The notes below the pieces were generated by a model that saw only the letters and a list, made by a program, of their open reading frames with translations, searched no databases and had not been told where the DNA came from. 64,000 nt of DNA from positions 1,116,001-1,180,000 of the forward strand of contig CM065890.1 of the NCBI GenBank assembly GCA_033439255.1, written 5' to 3'. A program made the position numbers and the translations under genes. How positions within the stretch are numbered: position 1 is the stretch's first letter; each line of letters opens with the position of its first letter. The stretch comes from Hericium rajendrae. Taxonomy: Eukaryota; Basidiomycota; Agaricomycetes; Russulales; Hericiaceae. This document shows, one piece after another, positions 55,805-64,000 of this stretch.

Positions 55805-57337
55805 TCATGTAGATGGCTTTGTAACGTCAGTGGAGGGCGAGGGTATAGATTCCCTGTCTAGTCGGCGCAGCGCTTGCTTCGCTTCCGAAATACCCTCTGG
55901 CAGGTCAAGTTCCTTAGATCGCTTCAAACTTGCTTGATAGAATGCGCGTGCTGTGTCGCGATCATTGTGCATCTGGACGTCGATTCATGAACGTCGTTAG
56001 CATAACGAACATGACTGGGACCTACCTCTCGAAGGGATCCGATATTGAACAAAGTCACGGCGAATGTATGCGCACATGTTTGCAGATCTTCGGGAGGTAT
56101 GCCCCTTTTGTTTTTAGCGGCGTCCCCGAGGACTTCCAGTGCTCTTCGAGCGAAGTCCTCCGCGGTATCCAGTGTTTCAGGGGCCGGCGCACCACGCATG
56201 AGGACGCCAGCCACGTTGTTCAGCACCGTAGCGGCTACAGAAGTATCAGAGCATGCACTCGCCTTTATAAAATTCGCGACCGACCTCGACAAAGGTCTTC
56301 CGGCAGGAAGGTGTCCCCCGTCCGCTTGTTGTGCAAAAGCGCAAGCACATGATTGTACAAAATCACAGCATACCTGATCAACACGTCCGTCAGTGTCGCT
56401 GCTCAGAAACAAGAGCCAGTAGCGCGACGCACTCCGTGTTTCCCGTTTTCGCATGGAACTGAGCAAGCGCCTCCATAGGCGCGCCGACGTCTGTCTTCGA
56501 GACCCACGCCGGCAGATCCAGCTCGGCCAGCACCACACGCGCCTCCTCGCCCCCCTCCGTCTCCCGCTGCGCGCCCTGCGCAATGCGCAAGACCTCCTCC
56601 ACCGCCCAGCTGAGCCACCGCTCCTCCTCCGCCTCGCCCCGCCCATATTCTCCCGCCATCGCGCCGAGCCTGTGCGCAAGCGCGACGGCGCGCAGGCGCT
56701 CCTCGCCGCCGAGCGCGTCCCAGCGCGCGCGCAGCTGCTCCAGCGCGCCCGCGTACGTCTCGCACGCGTCCTGCGGCCGGCCGGCCTTCTCGAGGACCTC
56801 GCCGAGCGTCGCGGCGATGCCGGAGAGCTTGAGATGCGGGAGCGGCGCGAAGGCGTCGAGGGGCAGGGACAGCGCCGTGTCGTATGCGCTAAGCGGGCCG
56901 CATAAGCGTCGGGGCGTGCGTTAGTGTGTGGGGGGGGGAGGCGTACCGACGCAGGTAGCGCTCGCTCAGCGCGTAGTCTTGTTGGTGCTTTGCTTTGATG
57001 CCCGCGCGGAGATCGCTGCGGACCTCCTTCGGCCACATTGTGAATGTGTTGTAGAATTCGTACCTGTATGGATGGTCATGGCGGACTCGGTCTTAAGCAG
57101 ACGAAAGACATACAGGCCGTAGGCGGTTATCCCGATTCCGACAGACAGCAATGCAGTGAACAGCGTTGACACTCGGAAGCTCGAGCCCTGTAGCTTCGAG
57201 GCCAGTGACAGTGATCTCGACGCACCGGGAACCGGTCGAAGGTTCGATGGGACATTTTGTCTTACGGGGAGACGTAGAGCGCGAGACGCGGTGAGAGGCG
57301 CCCTCAATCTCTTTGAGACTGCTGGCCGCAATGGCAT
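55805..57337 (-). CDS. MGR3: Mitochondrial TPR protein, MGR3-like (i-AAA protease adaptor)
   Basis: Six exons (57337-57114, 57063-56947, 56888-56433, 56373-56285, 56234-56026 and 55972-55805) give 420 aa, all in phase. The N-terminus is a mitochondrial presequence rich in Arg/Ser/Leu without acidic residues (MPLRPAVSKRLRAPLTASRA). One helix follows at about 54-75 (TLFTALLSVGIGITAYGLY). Next is the family entry motif EFYNTFTMWPKEVRSDLRAG and TPR-like repeats: YALSERYLRRAYDTAL, GIAATLGEVLEKAGRPQDACETYAGALEQL, EDFARRALEVLGD, and DTARAFYQASLKRSKE. In yeast, Mgr3 with Mgr1 presents substrates to Yme1 in the inner membrane. Assignment rests on the overall layout and tail (SKELDLPEGISEAKQALRRL). Another mitochondrial TPR family is possible. 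Exons 4 and 5 were placed by frame logic and are the least certain. Confidence 0.75.
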
Positions 57338-57711
57338 AATGAAGTCGACGGGAAAGCGTCGGACGCGATGAGGTGGTGTGGAGAAGCGCCAAGTGCTGTT
57401 GCACCCGCGTCGAGCCGAATACACGGCGCGTCGTTGGCGCGTCAAACACGACGATCCTGAGGTACCAACTTGGCAGCAACTCAGCCTGAGAGCAGTGGGT
57501 GCCTATGTGTCCTGCATTTGGAGGCCAACCACGACATCGCAAGCCACCAACAGGCACCAACTCGTCAGCGACTCCGCCGTCCTCGGGACACCAACAGAAC
57601 TGTCCGGCCGACACAACCACGTCGGATACTCCGGAGACGAATGAAAAATAAGTACTACACACAACATGTATTCTATGCTGTCGATATGACATACAACCAA
57701 ACTATCCAGGT
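57338..57711. other. Spacer between the MGR3-like and seven-helix protein genes
   Basis: Same-strand spacer. It holds the MGR3-like promoter and the 3' UTR of the next upstream gene. No gene is seen. Confidence 0.45.
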
Positions 57712-59102
57712 TTATACTGCTCTCGCCTTCACAGGATCCGACTCCGAATCGAACGCAGTCCCATCGCGGGAGCCGCGCTCGACGTCGTGCTCGTACCGCT
57801 CGTACGACAGCTCCTGCTGATTTTTCGTCTCGACGGTGCCATGCGGATCGTCCTGCTCTGTGAGCTGCGCTATGTGGACCTCCAGCGGCCGCATGGCATA
57901 GTCGTTCGTGTGCAGCCCCGTGGTCGTCACCTCGCCCGCCAGCGTCGCCTTGACGTGCTCCGAGGTGCTCTTCGCCAGGCTGATGCGCACAATGACCATG
58001 TAGAACGAGATGGCGATGATCGGCATCGCCTGCGGGCGTGCGTCAGTCTCCACTACTGATCAGCCACAGCTGCAGGGACGCACCATGTCCAGAAAGACAT
58101 AGTTCAGCGTGTTCTGGATCGCCCAGCATATGAGGATGATGAAGTGCACGACGGCGTAAGTCAGGCCCGAGTCGATGATGATCATGAGCACGGGGACGTG
58201 TGCGCCTAGACGGTATTGCTTGACTTGGTTGTTGACGGACCAGATGCGGAATGCGAGTACCGCTGAAGAATGCCAGAATGTTAATCCCCAAGTTCCACCG
58301 GCCGGTAGACCAAGGATTGCGCACCAGTGCATAGGAAATTCGTGCTGAGTGTCATGGCGTAGAAGACTGTAATCCACGTCTGAATGTGGCCGTATGAAGC
58401 GGGGTCGGTTATCGAGAAGGTGACGATATAGTACATGGCTGCGATACCCGCCGCTAAGGAGGAGAAATCAACACAAAGAACAGACACCCTGCGCTAGGCT
58501 ACCTACCAGACGTCCCGGTGATCATGACACCGGGGAAAAGCAGAATCCACCACCTCTGCCACACCATGTAGCAGCGATAAATCTACAAATGAACCATCTG
58601 AGTGACTTCCAGGAAGAGAGACGAGGTCAAGCGTACAACGACAGCATCTCCAAATGTCGCTGTGATAAGGTAAACGATGTTCTTGACAACGAATGTGTAT
58701 TGTCGGAGGTCCGCGAAGAAATCCTCGGTGCCCAGGGGGACGTCATTGCGGTGGATCACGAAGCCCTGTACTACACGTATGGTATCGATGACCATGTGCT
58801 GGTCAACCAATCCTCAGCCCTGAACGTCGACCGCAACTATCGTTCAACCATCGAACTCACCAGCGTCGTAAATATGAAAAATGTACAAGAGCAAAAGAAC
58901 ATGACACGGTTGACGTGCGCCGTCGCACGATGTGCATAAAGGATCCATAGCGTCAAGCCAAACATAAACACAGAGAATCCTATTCCAGACACCCGCAATA
59001 AGCATCTCTCTAATGAGGCCGAGGCGACGACTGACCATAGAATATAGCCTCGAGGCAGGTGGATATGAGGGCAGCCCGCGAGAGCGACGGTCCGCCGCCC
59101 AT
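57712..59102 (-). CDS. Seven-helix membrane protein of the expanded Agaricomycete family
   Basis: Seven exons (59102-59036, 58979-58861, 58798-58637, 58582-58507, 58453-58325, 58262-58084 and 58029-57712) give 349 aa. Introns are 53-62 nt and all phases agree. The helices in order start at ALISTCLEAIFYGFSVFMFG, then RVMFFCSCTFFIFTTLHMVI, NIVYLITATFGDAVVIYRCY, WWILLFPGVMITG, TVFYAMTLSTNFLCTAVLAF, VLMIIIDSGLTYAVVHFIIL and FLDMVAMPIIAISFYMVIVR. The spacing, with IYRCYMVW after helix 3 and FRIWSVN after helix 5, matches a very large, receptor-like family of unknown function in mushroom-forming fungi. The C-terminal about 90 residues are cytosolic, with acidic and polar residues. The start ATG, giving MGGGPSLSRAALIS, was chosen because it places helix 1 correctly. 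A sensor role is inferred from topology only. Confidence 0.85.
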
Positions 59103-61629
59103 CGTTCGCTAGTCCCACCTCCCGTATAAGCGGGCCACAAGCGAATAAAAAGCCCCGCGAGAACCCTCTAGTCAGGAAGAACAGGAATGCAATGCGTATG
59201 GGAACGAGGCAGATCTGGAGGGGCTCACTCCAATACCTGCTGGCCATGATATACTGACGACACGATCACTATGCCGGCAAGAACTTCTGTCGCGACGAAC
59301 TTCGTTCCCCTTTGAGATATGGTACGGCAATGCAAAATAAGCGACACTGTATTGCTACACTGCGCCAGCGACCCGTGTGCTGATGGAAGACAGACCGACC
59401 GATTTGTATTCTGCCAATTCCGGATGTCGAAGGTGCCAGGCCACATCGCCATCTAGGAAGTTAGATGTGCAGTCGACGCACCAGCAGAAACACTCACTCG
59501 CAAATGAGCACCCATCACCGACCACCAATCACAGCGGGGGCGGGGCTCCTTGATGAAGCAAGTATCCCCATGTGGGCTGATAGATCGCACACGATCTTCC
59601 TTTTTCTTGTTTGGCGGACGGGTTTGCGATACTCATGTGATGACGGCACGGCCATCGATGCTCGGATTTCCGCGGTCTTGGGATCGACATGCCGCAAAAG
59701 AGCTGCCTTGGCGCGCCGCCAGGCATTGAGCAGAAGGGGAGGAGGCGCAGCGCCGGAGAAGATCCTGGTCATCAAAAGGGATTGCGTAAACTGCGCCAGC
59801 AGGCGCCAGGAAAATGCAATTGCAGCCGACGTCTGGTTCCGAGTCGACGCAGTCGCGCTAGAGATATATGTCGAGTATGAGTTGGTTTGTCGAGTCAGAA
59901 GCTACGCTGACTCGAGACAAGCTATTGCCAGAGGGTCCATAATTAAGAACTCAACACGCGAGCTTCTGCAATAAAAGATTCATTTTGGCGAGTTTGCCAC
60001 GAGTAAATTACCCGACGCGTATCATTTGAACTGTGCCGGATCTGAAACTGTGTCGTAAAAGATTCAAAAATGCTTCCCCCCAGACGAGCTCGGTTCGAAG
60101 GAGACTTGCTGTAACATAAACACCGTGAGGTACGTACCGGCGATTTATCCAGGTGGTGGCGTTTCAAAGTCCAAACAATGGCATCTGTTTCCCTCTGTTT
60201 CGACCCTCGCAACGGGAGACTGACGGCTAGTTGATTCCTACTCAGTCCCATTGCTGACGTCGGTAAGCAGGACGTCGTAACCGTTCCGTAGTCCGCACTT
60301 GCGGCTGGGCTGACACGGTCATGGTGAGAGAAGTACAGACGCGTTGGCTGAGGATATCATACCTTCCCGTCCAGCACTAAAGCATACGACCGCCCGCGTG
60401 CGCGCAGCTGCTGCAACTATATGTTTCAACGCATTGAGCTGTACGAACTCGAGATCAATCATAAGTATTCCGCCGACCCGATGCGGCCGTTCGACCCCGA
60501 GAAATACGGACGAAATGAATTCGTTTATTGCGCTCAGATCCCATCATTCCTGTTACGCGGCTCCGAGAGGTACAGTCCATCGCCCCCAGGGCATACAAGA
60601 TCTTACAAGATCCTCGGCGCCTCAACAGGATCATCGTCGGACACATAGCAGGGCCTGCACAAGCAAATGTTGAACGCGCGCAGAACGGTGCTATTGACCC
60701 TCAGACGTACCTAGCACGGGATACCGACGAGTATACGACATCGCTGTCCAGTTATGCCACATGCCGGCAGCCCGCCGCAAGCCCCGGGGTAATGTCGAAC
60801 TTTGATGTGTCTTACAATCCTACGTTGCGAAGTTCGCTGGCTTATGGAACCTGATATATCTGATGACACGACGAACACGGCCCACTTAGGTTACATTATG
60901 CGATTCAACACGCGATGCCAAAGGCCATCAGAGAGTGATGCAAGTTGCGGAGGATGCAGACGCACTGAAGTCCTACCGCGGCGGGATAATTATCCTGCAT
61001 ATGGAAAGGACGAGAGTTGTCGTCAGCGTGCAGATTTGTACGCGCTTGATGGAAGCAGCGAGCATCGTGGGTGTTCACTCATCAGTTGATACGCTGCTCT
61101 GATGTATGGACACCTGTTGGTGGGTAGACGGGTCAGGGCAGCGCGCCGCTGTGTAGGGACTGATAAGATGGACTGGCCTTCCGGGCACTCAACAACAGAT
61201 AATGAATGAAAGCCGGTCCCCAGGCTCGTAGTTTCCGAGTAGGCCTTGTGCGGAATCGTTCTGTGTCGCGCGAGTGTCTTTCTACAGAACCAGCACTCAG
61301 AAGCCTGGAAATAGTTGCATTGTCGAGCTAGAGACGGCCTGGGAGTTGCGATGAAAGGAAACTTCGAACAAAACAGCTTATCGGTACGCACCGAATGCAG
61401 TCACTGTCTTGCTTCGACGCCGTGAGTGCTAAAGCATCTGCGAAAGGATACATGTAGGGCACGAGAGAAGCGACGCACGATGTTCTGACCTACATTGCGG
61501 CTTCGCAAACTTTAGTGGTATACTCACCTGCATATATCAGTGGAACTGATGGTGAGATCCCAAGGATAGCTGTGGTCAATATGCATTAGAAGACCGAGTA
61601 CGATACCACCACGCATCCCACGATCCCTG
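59103..61629. other. Gene-poor spacer between the seven-helix gene and mL45
   Basis: No gene is accepted. One 75-codon frame at 60421-60648 (+) has a somewhat protein-like sequence (LYELEINHKYSADPMRPFDP) but no splice partners or family resemblance, and could be a fragment of a lost gene. The rest holds the seven-helix gene promoter and the mL45 3' UTR. Confidence 0.4.
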
Positions 61630-62851
61630 CTACGCATCCTCATAGAACTGATCCTTGATCATCCACGGCCCGTCGTACCACATCCGCTTCTCAAACACCA
61701 AGAACTCCTTCACGGGCTTGGGTACAGGCTGGCCCTTATCCTTGACGAGTGCGCCATTGCGCCCATATACATGCAACGTCTGCCCATACCGATCAGCACT
61801 CTCCCAAAATCAAGCAAGCACGATCATACCTGCGTCGACTCAAACCGCACGAGCGCATGCACGAGCAAGCGCGAGCCGGTCTTGGGCTCCTGCAGCCCAT
61901 AGTGCCCCTGTATCGCGCGTATGCTCTCGACGCGCACGGGTGCGTTGAGTTGGTGCAGCTTCCACTTATACGTCGTCGGATATGGCCCGGGCGTGTGCGG
62001 ATGGTACGCACGCAGGCGCGCCTGCGCGGACGCCTGGTACGCGTCTGTGGTGAGCGCCTTCAGCGCTTTCTTGTCGCCGCTGTATTGCAGGTTGGAATGG
62101 CTCAGAAAGGACGAATGGAGGCAGCGACGTACGCGGCGATGGCGTTGTTAACCTTTTTGTACGTGTCGAGGAACTCGGCGCGCCACGGCGCGATCCACGC
62201 GTCGTCCTTCGTCGAGCGCGTGCCGAAGATGGGCAGCGAGAGAGGACGCTCGATGTGTATGCCGGGGAACATCCCATCTTTGGCGAGGGCGTGCATGCTG
62301 CATAGCACAGCGGCGCGTCAACACGAGTGCACGTCACGGAGACCAAGAGAGGTGCGCACCTTTGCGCATTGAGAAGGCTATTTCGTGCATTTGCCCATGC
62401 AAGAGTGGCCGCATCTTTCACGGAACTTGGCTTGGATTTAGTGGAGAGCAGCTTTTGCGACAGGTGCAGGTCTTTTCTTTCCCGGCGGGTCAGAAATGCA
62501 CACTTGAGCTAAGGAGGAGTGAAACGCACTGAGCACTTCAACGGGGGCCGCCCATATGTCTTCCTGGAGCATGTGCTCCTGGCTGATCATGCGCTGCAAC
62601 ATCTGGATGCCCTCCTCCTCCGTCTGGTCCCGCGCGGACTTGCGCTGGGTCTTCGTGTAGGACGCCATGCCGCGCGTCTGCGCAGGGACGTGTCCATCTC
62701 CATGAGGGCGTATAGAACGAGGTCTGTCCGCGGAGGGGGAAAGCGACCAGATGAGGGAGGAGAGTATCGTTGAGCGATGTGTGGTAGGGATTGCGCGGGT
62801 ACGCAGGTGGCGGAGGACATGGTGGGATGCTTGGGTCGCCTGAGTTGCCAT
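61630..62851 (-). CDS. MRPL45: Mitochondrial large-subunit ribosomal protein mL45 (MRPL45/Mba1 family)
   Basis: Five exons (62851-62504, 62451-62360, 62297-62133, 62079-61830 and 61779-61630) give 334 aa. mL45/Mba1 proteins sit at the mitoribosome exit tunnel and tether it to the inner membrane for insertion of new proteins. Visible family features are TRGMASYTKTQRKSARDQTE after a basic presequence, then LDTYKKVNNAIAAGDKKALKALTTDAYQ, the Tim44-like fold segment YKWKLHQLNAPVRVESIRAI, RLLVHALVRFESTQTLHVYGRNG, and the closing VKEFLVFEKRMWYDGPWMIKDQFYED. The presequence is in the same frame upstream of GMASYT. A start at that internal Met (about residue 65) is possible but would lose it. It shares a 329-bp divergent promoter region with MIX17. 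Confidence 0.9.
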
Positions 62852-63180
62852 ACTTTCCTAATACGTGAAAGACCAAAACCAAGCAGCACACTCGTCAACA
62901 ACAACACCGACGGCGGCGACGAAGAAAGGAAAGACGACGACGACGGAGGCGGCGGCAGCGGCGGGACTCCTGTCACTGGGCACTGGCAAGACCTCCGCGA
63001 GCGCCCGTCCCGATTGCTGACATAAGACGGCAAATTGCTCTCACGGTATTCGCTGGCCGGCCGGTGCCGACGGGCCTCATAAATCGTTGCGTGTCCCCCG
63101 CTCTGACTTTTCCAGAGTTTTCGTCCCATTTATAATCCCATCCCTTCTTGTCACCTACCACCACAACCACTCTACATATC
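62852..63180. promoter_or_regulatory. Divergent promoter region of mL45 and MIX17
   Basis: 329 bp separate the two start codons. Both genes encode mitochondrial proteins and are transcribed away from each other, so shared control elements are likely. A TATAA-containing motif (TTTATAATCC, about 63128-63137) lies roughly 50 bp before MIX17. On the mL45 side a GA/CG-rich block with GGCGGC runs is present at about 62900-62965. Confidence 0.6.
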
Positions 63181-63753
63181 ATGGCTGTAAGTCCTCCCTT
63201 TCTATGAAGTTCTGTTCGTCCTAGCTGACTGTCGTCGTCCTACAGCGTTCATCCCGCTCGCGCCCGTCGGCATCGCGCTCTGCTCCCGCGTCCACTCAGT
63301 CCCGCGGCCACGCTACCGCCGCCTACCCCACGCACTCGCAAGCGCCCCCTGCGCCCGCGCCGCCCGCCCACGCGCCCTCCCAGGCGCAAGCGCAGACCTC
63401 CCAGGGCCCTGGCATGCTCGCGCAGATGGCCGCGACCGCTGGCTCCGTTGCCGTCGGCTCGACTATCGGCCACGGCATCTCGAGCATGCTCTTCGGCGGC
63501 GGCGGCTCCAGCGCGCCTCCCGTCGAGCAGCAGCAGGCGCCCCCGCAGCAGCAGCAGATGACTCAGAACTCGGGGATGACCTGTGAGGTCCAGGCGAAGG
63601 AGTTCACGAAGTGCTTGGACAAGGCCGACTTGCAGAGTTGCTCGTACTATTTGGAACAGTTGAAGGCTGTGAGTGTTTTTTCCTTCTTTTGTCGTAAGGC
63701 GGAATGTGCTGATGGGTTTTGTGCAGTGCCAGGCTGCGGCTGCCCCCTACTAA
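63181..63753 (+). CDS. MIX17: Twin CX9C protein MIX17 (CHCHD2/CHCHD10 family)
   Basis: Three exons (63181-63186, 63246-63668 and 63727-63753) give 151 aa. The first exon codes only Met-Ala. Mix17 is imported into the mitochondrial intermembrane space by the Mia40 relay and affects respiration. The N-terminus is basic and Ser/Arg-rich (RSSRSRPSASRSAPAS), followed by a Pro/Ala/Gln-rich stretch. A Gly-rich hydrophobic segment comes next (MLAQMAATAGSVAVGSTIGHGISSML). The CHCH domain has CEVQAKEFTKC and CSYYLEQLKAC, two exact CX9C motifs, and the protein ends QAAAAPY. The last cysteine is encoded in the final 27-nt exon, so correct splicing of that tiny exon is needed for a complete domain. Length equals that of human CHCHD2. 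Confidence 0.95.
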
Positions 63754-64000
63754 TTTTGCCAGGAGGCTTATATTTAGATGTTGGTGTTGGGACGATGTTG
63801 TTCGACGTGCTCTAATGTTGCTCTTTACGATTGAGTAATGTTATTTGTCCGGTTCACCAAATTTCTGGCCACCATATCACCGAGTTCTCGCCCAACAACC
63901 GGCATGTCCGATCGGTTGTGGTGGATGCTACATCGTATCGGCTCCAACCAGAAATGGTATGACTTCTGGGTTGCAGTTCTGCTCTGCATTTACTTCTTCT
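63754..64000. other. Right-edge region
   Basis: 3' UTR of MIX17 and following sequence. No gene is recognised before the window ends. Confidence 0.4.

Noticed and set aside
55924-57036. 370-codon minus-strand frame
   Set aside because: Overlaps the MGR3-like gene in another frame over exon 3. Only its end part, corresponding to exon 5, matches the real gene, and the rest is Arg/Ser-rich noise.
60421-60648. 75-codon frame with a protein-like composition
   Set aside because: No splice partners, promoter or recognised family; at most a fragment of a lost gene.

Overview
The window is nuclear DNA of a filamentous basidiomycete, most likely an Agaricomycete. The evidence is many short spliced genes with introns of about 50-65 nt (GTRNGT donors, CTRAC-like branch sites, YAG acceptors), CpG-rich codon use, and families typical of mushroom-forming fungi: a DUF4436 membrane protein, a DUF7729 protein, a seven-helix membrane protein of the expanded Agaricomycete type, and basidiomycete-style KDM3 and DHH1. 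Exon borders were placed by eye from splice signals, reading frame and family conservation.

Layout. At 1.7-21.7 kb lies a compact housekeeping block: DUF4436 membrane protein (+), DXD glycosyltransferase (-), the DEAD-box RNA helicase DHH1 (-), a DUF7729 protein (+) followed by a diverged tandem copy of its own 3' end, a DUF1769 protein (+), a KDM3-type JmjC histone demethylase (+) and a large protein with a split PH domain (-). At 24-25.6 kb are an alpha+beta-barrel (ABM-like) gene and a 106-aa one-helix protein. From 25.6 to 40.7 kb the DNA is almost free of recognisable genes. It contains one tiny three-exon gene (33.75 kb) and a 778-bp non-autonomous DNA transposon with an 8-bp target-site duplication, inserted about 120 bp upstream of SDH5/SDHAF2. 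From 41.7 to 46 kb is a tandem array of three more ABM-like genes in graded decay: one intact, one with a frameshift and a stop, and one relic. The intact gene at 24 kb shares their intron pattern. From 47.5 to 64 kb is a second housekeeping block: a Ser-rich unknown, mitochondrial ribosomal mL59, a 577-aa unknown, SEC62, an MGR3-like mitochondrial TPR protein, a seven-helix membrane protein, mitochondrial ribosomal mL45 and the twin-CX9C protein MIX17. The last two are divergently transcribed from a 329-bp spacer.

Functional themes. Five genes between 40.7 and 63.8 kb act in mitochondria (SDH5, mL59, MGR3-like, mL45, MIX17). DHH1 (mRNA decay) and KDM3 (H3K9 demethylation) are regulatory. Nothing resembles a biosynthetic cluster or a mating-type locus. 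The most unusual material is the ABM-like birth-and-decay family, the gene-poor stretch with its lone microprotein gene, and the transposon sitting in the SDH5 promoter.
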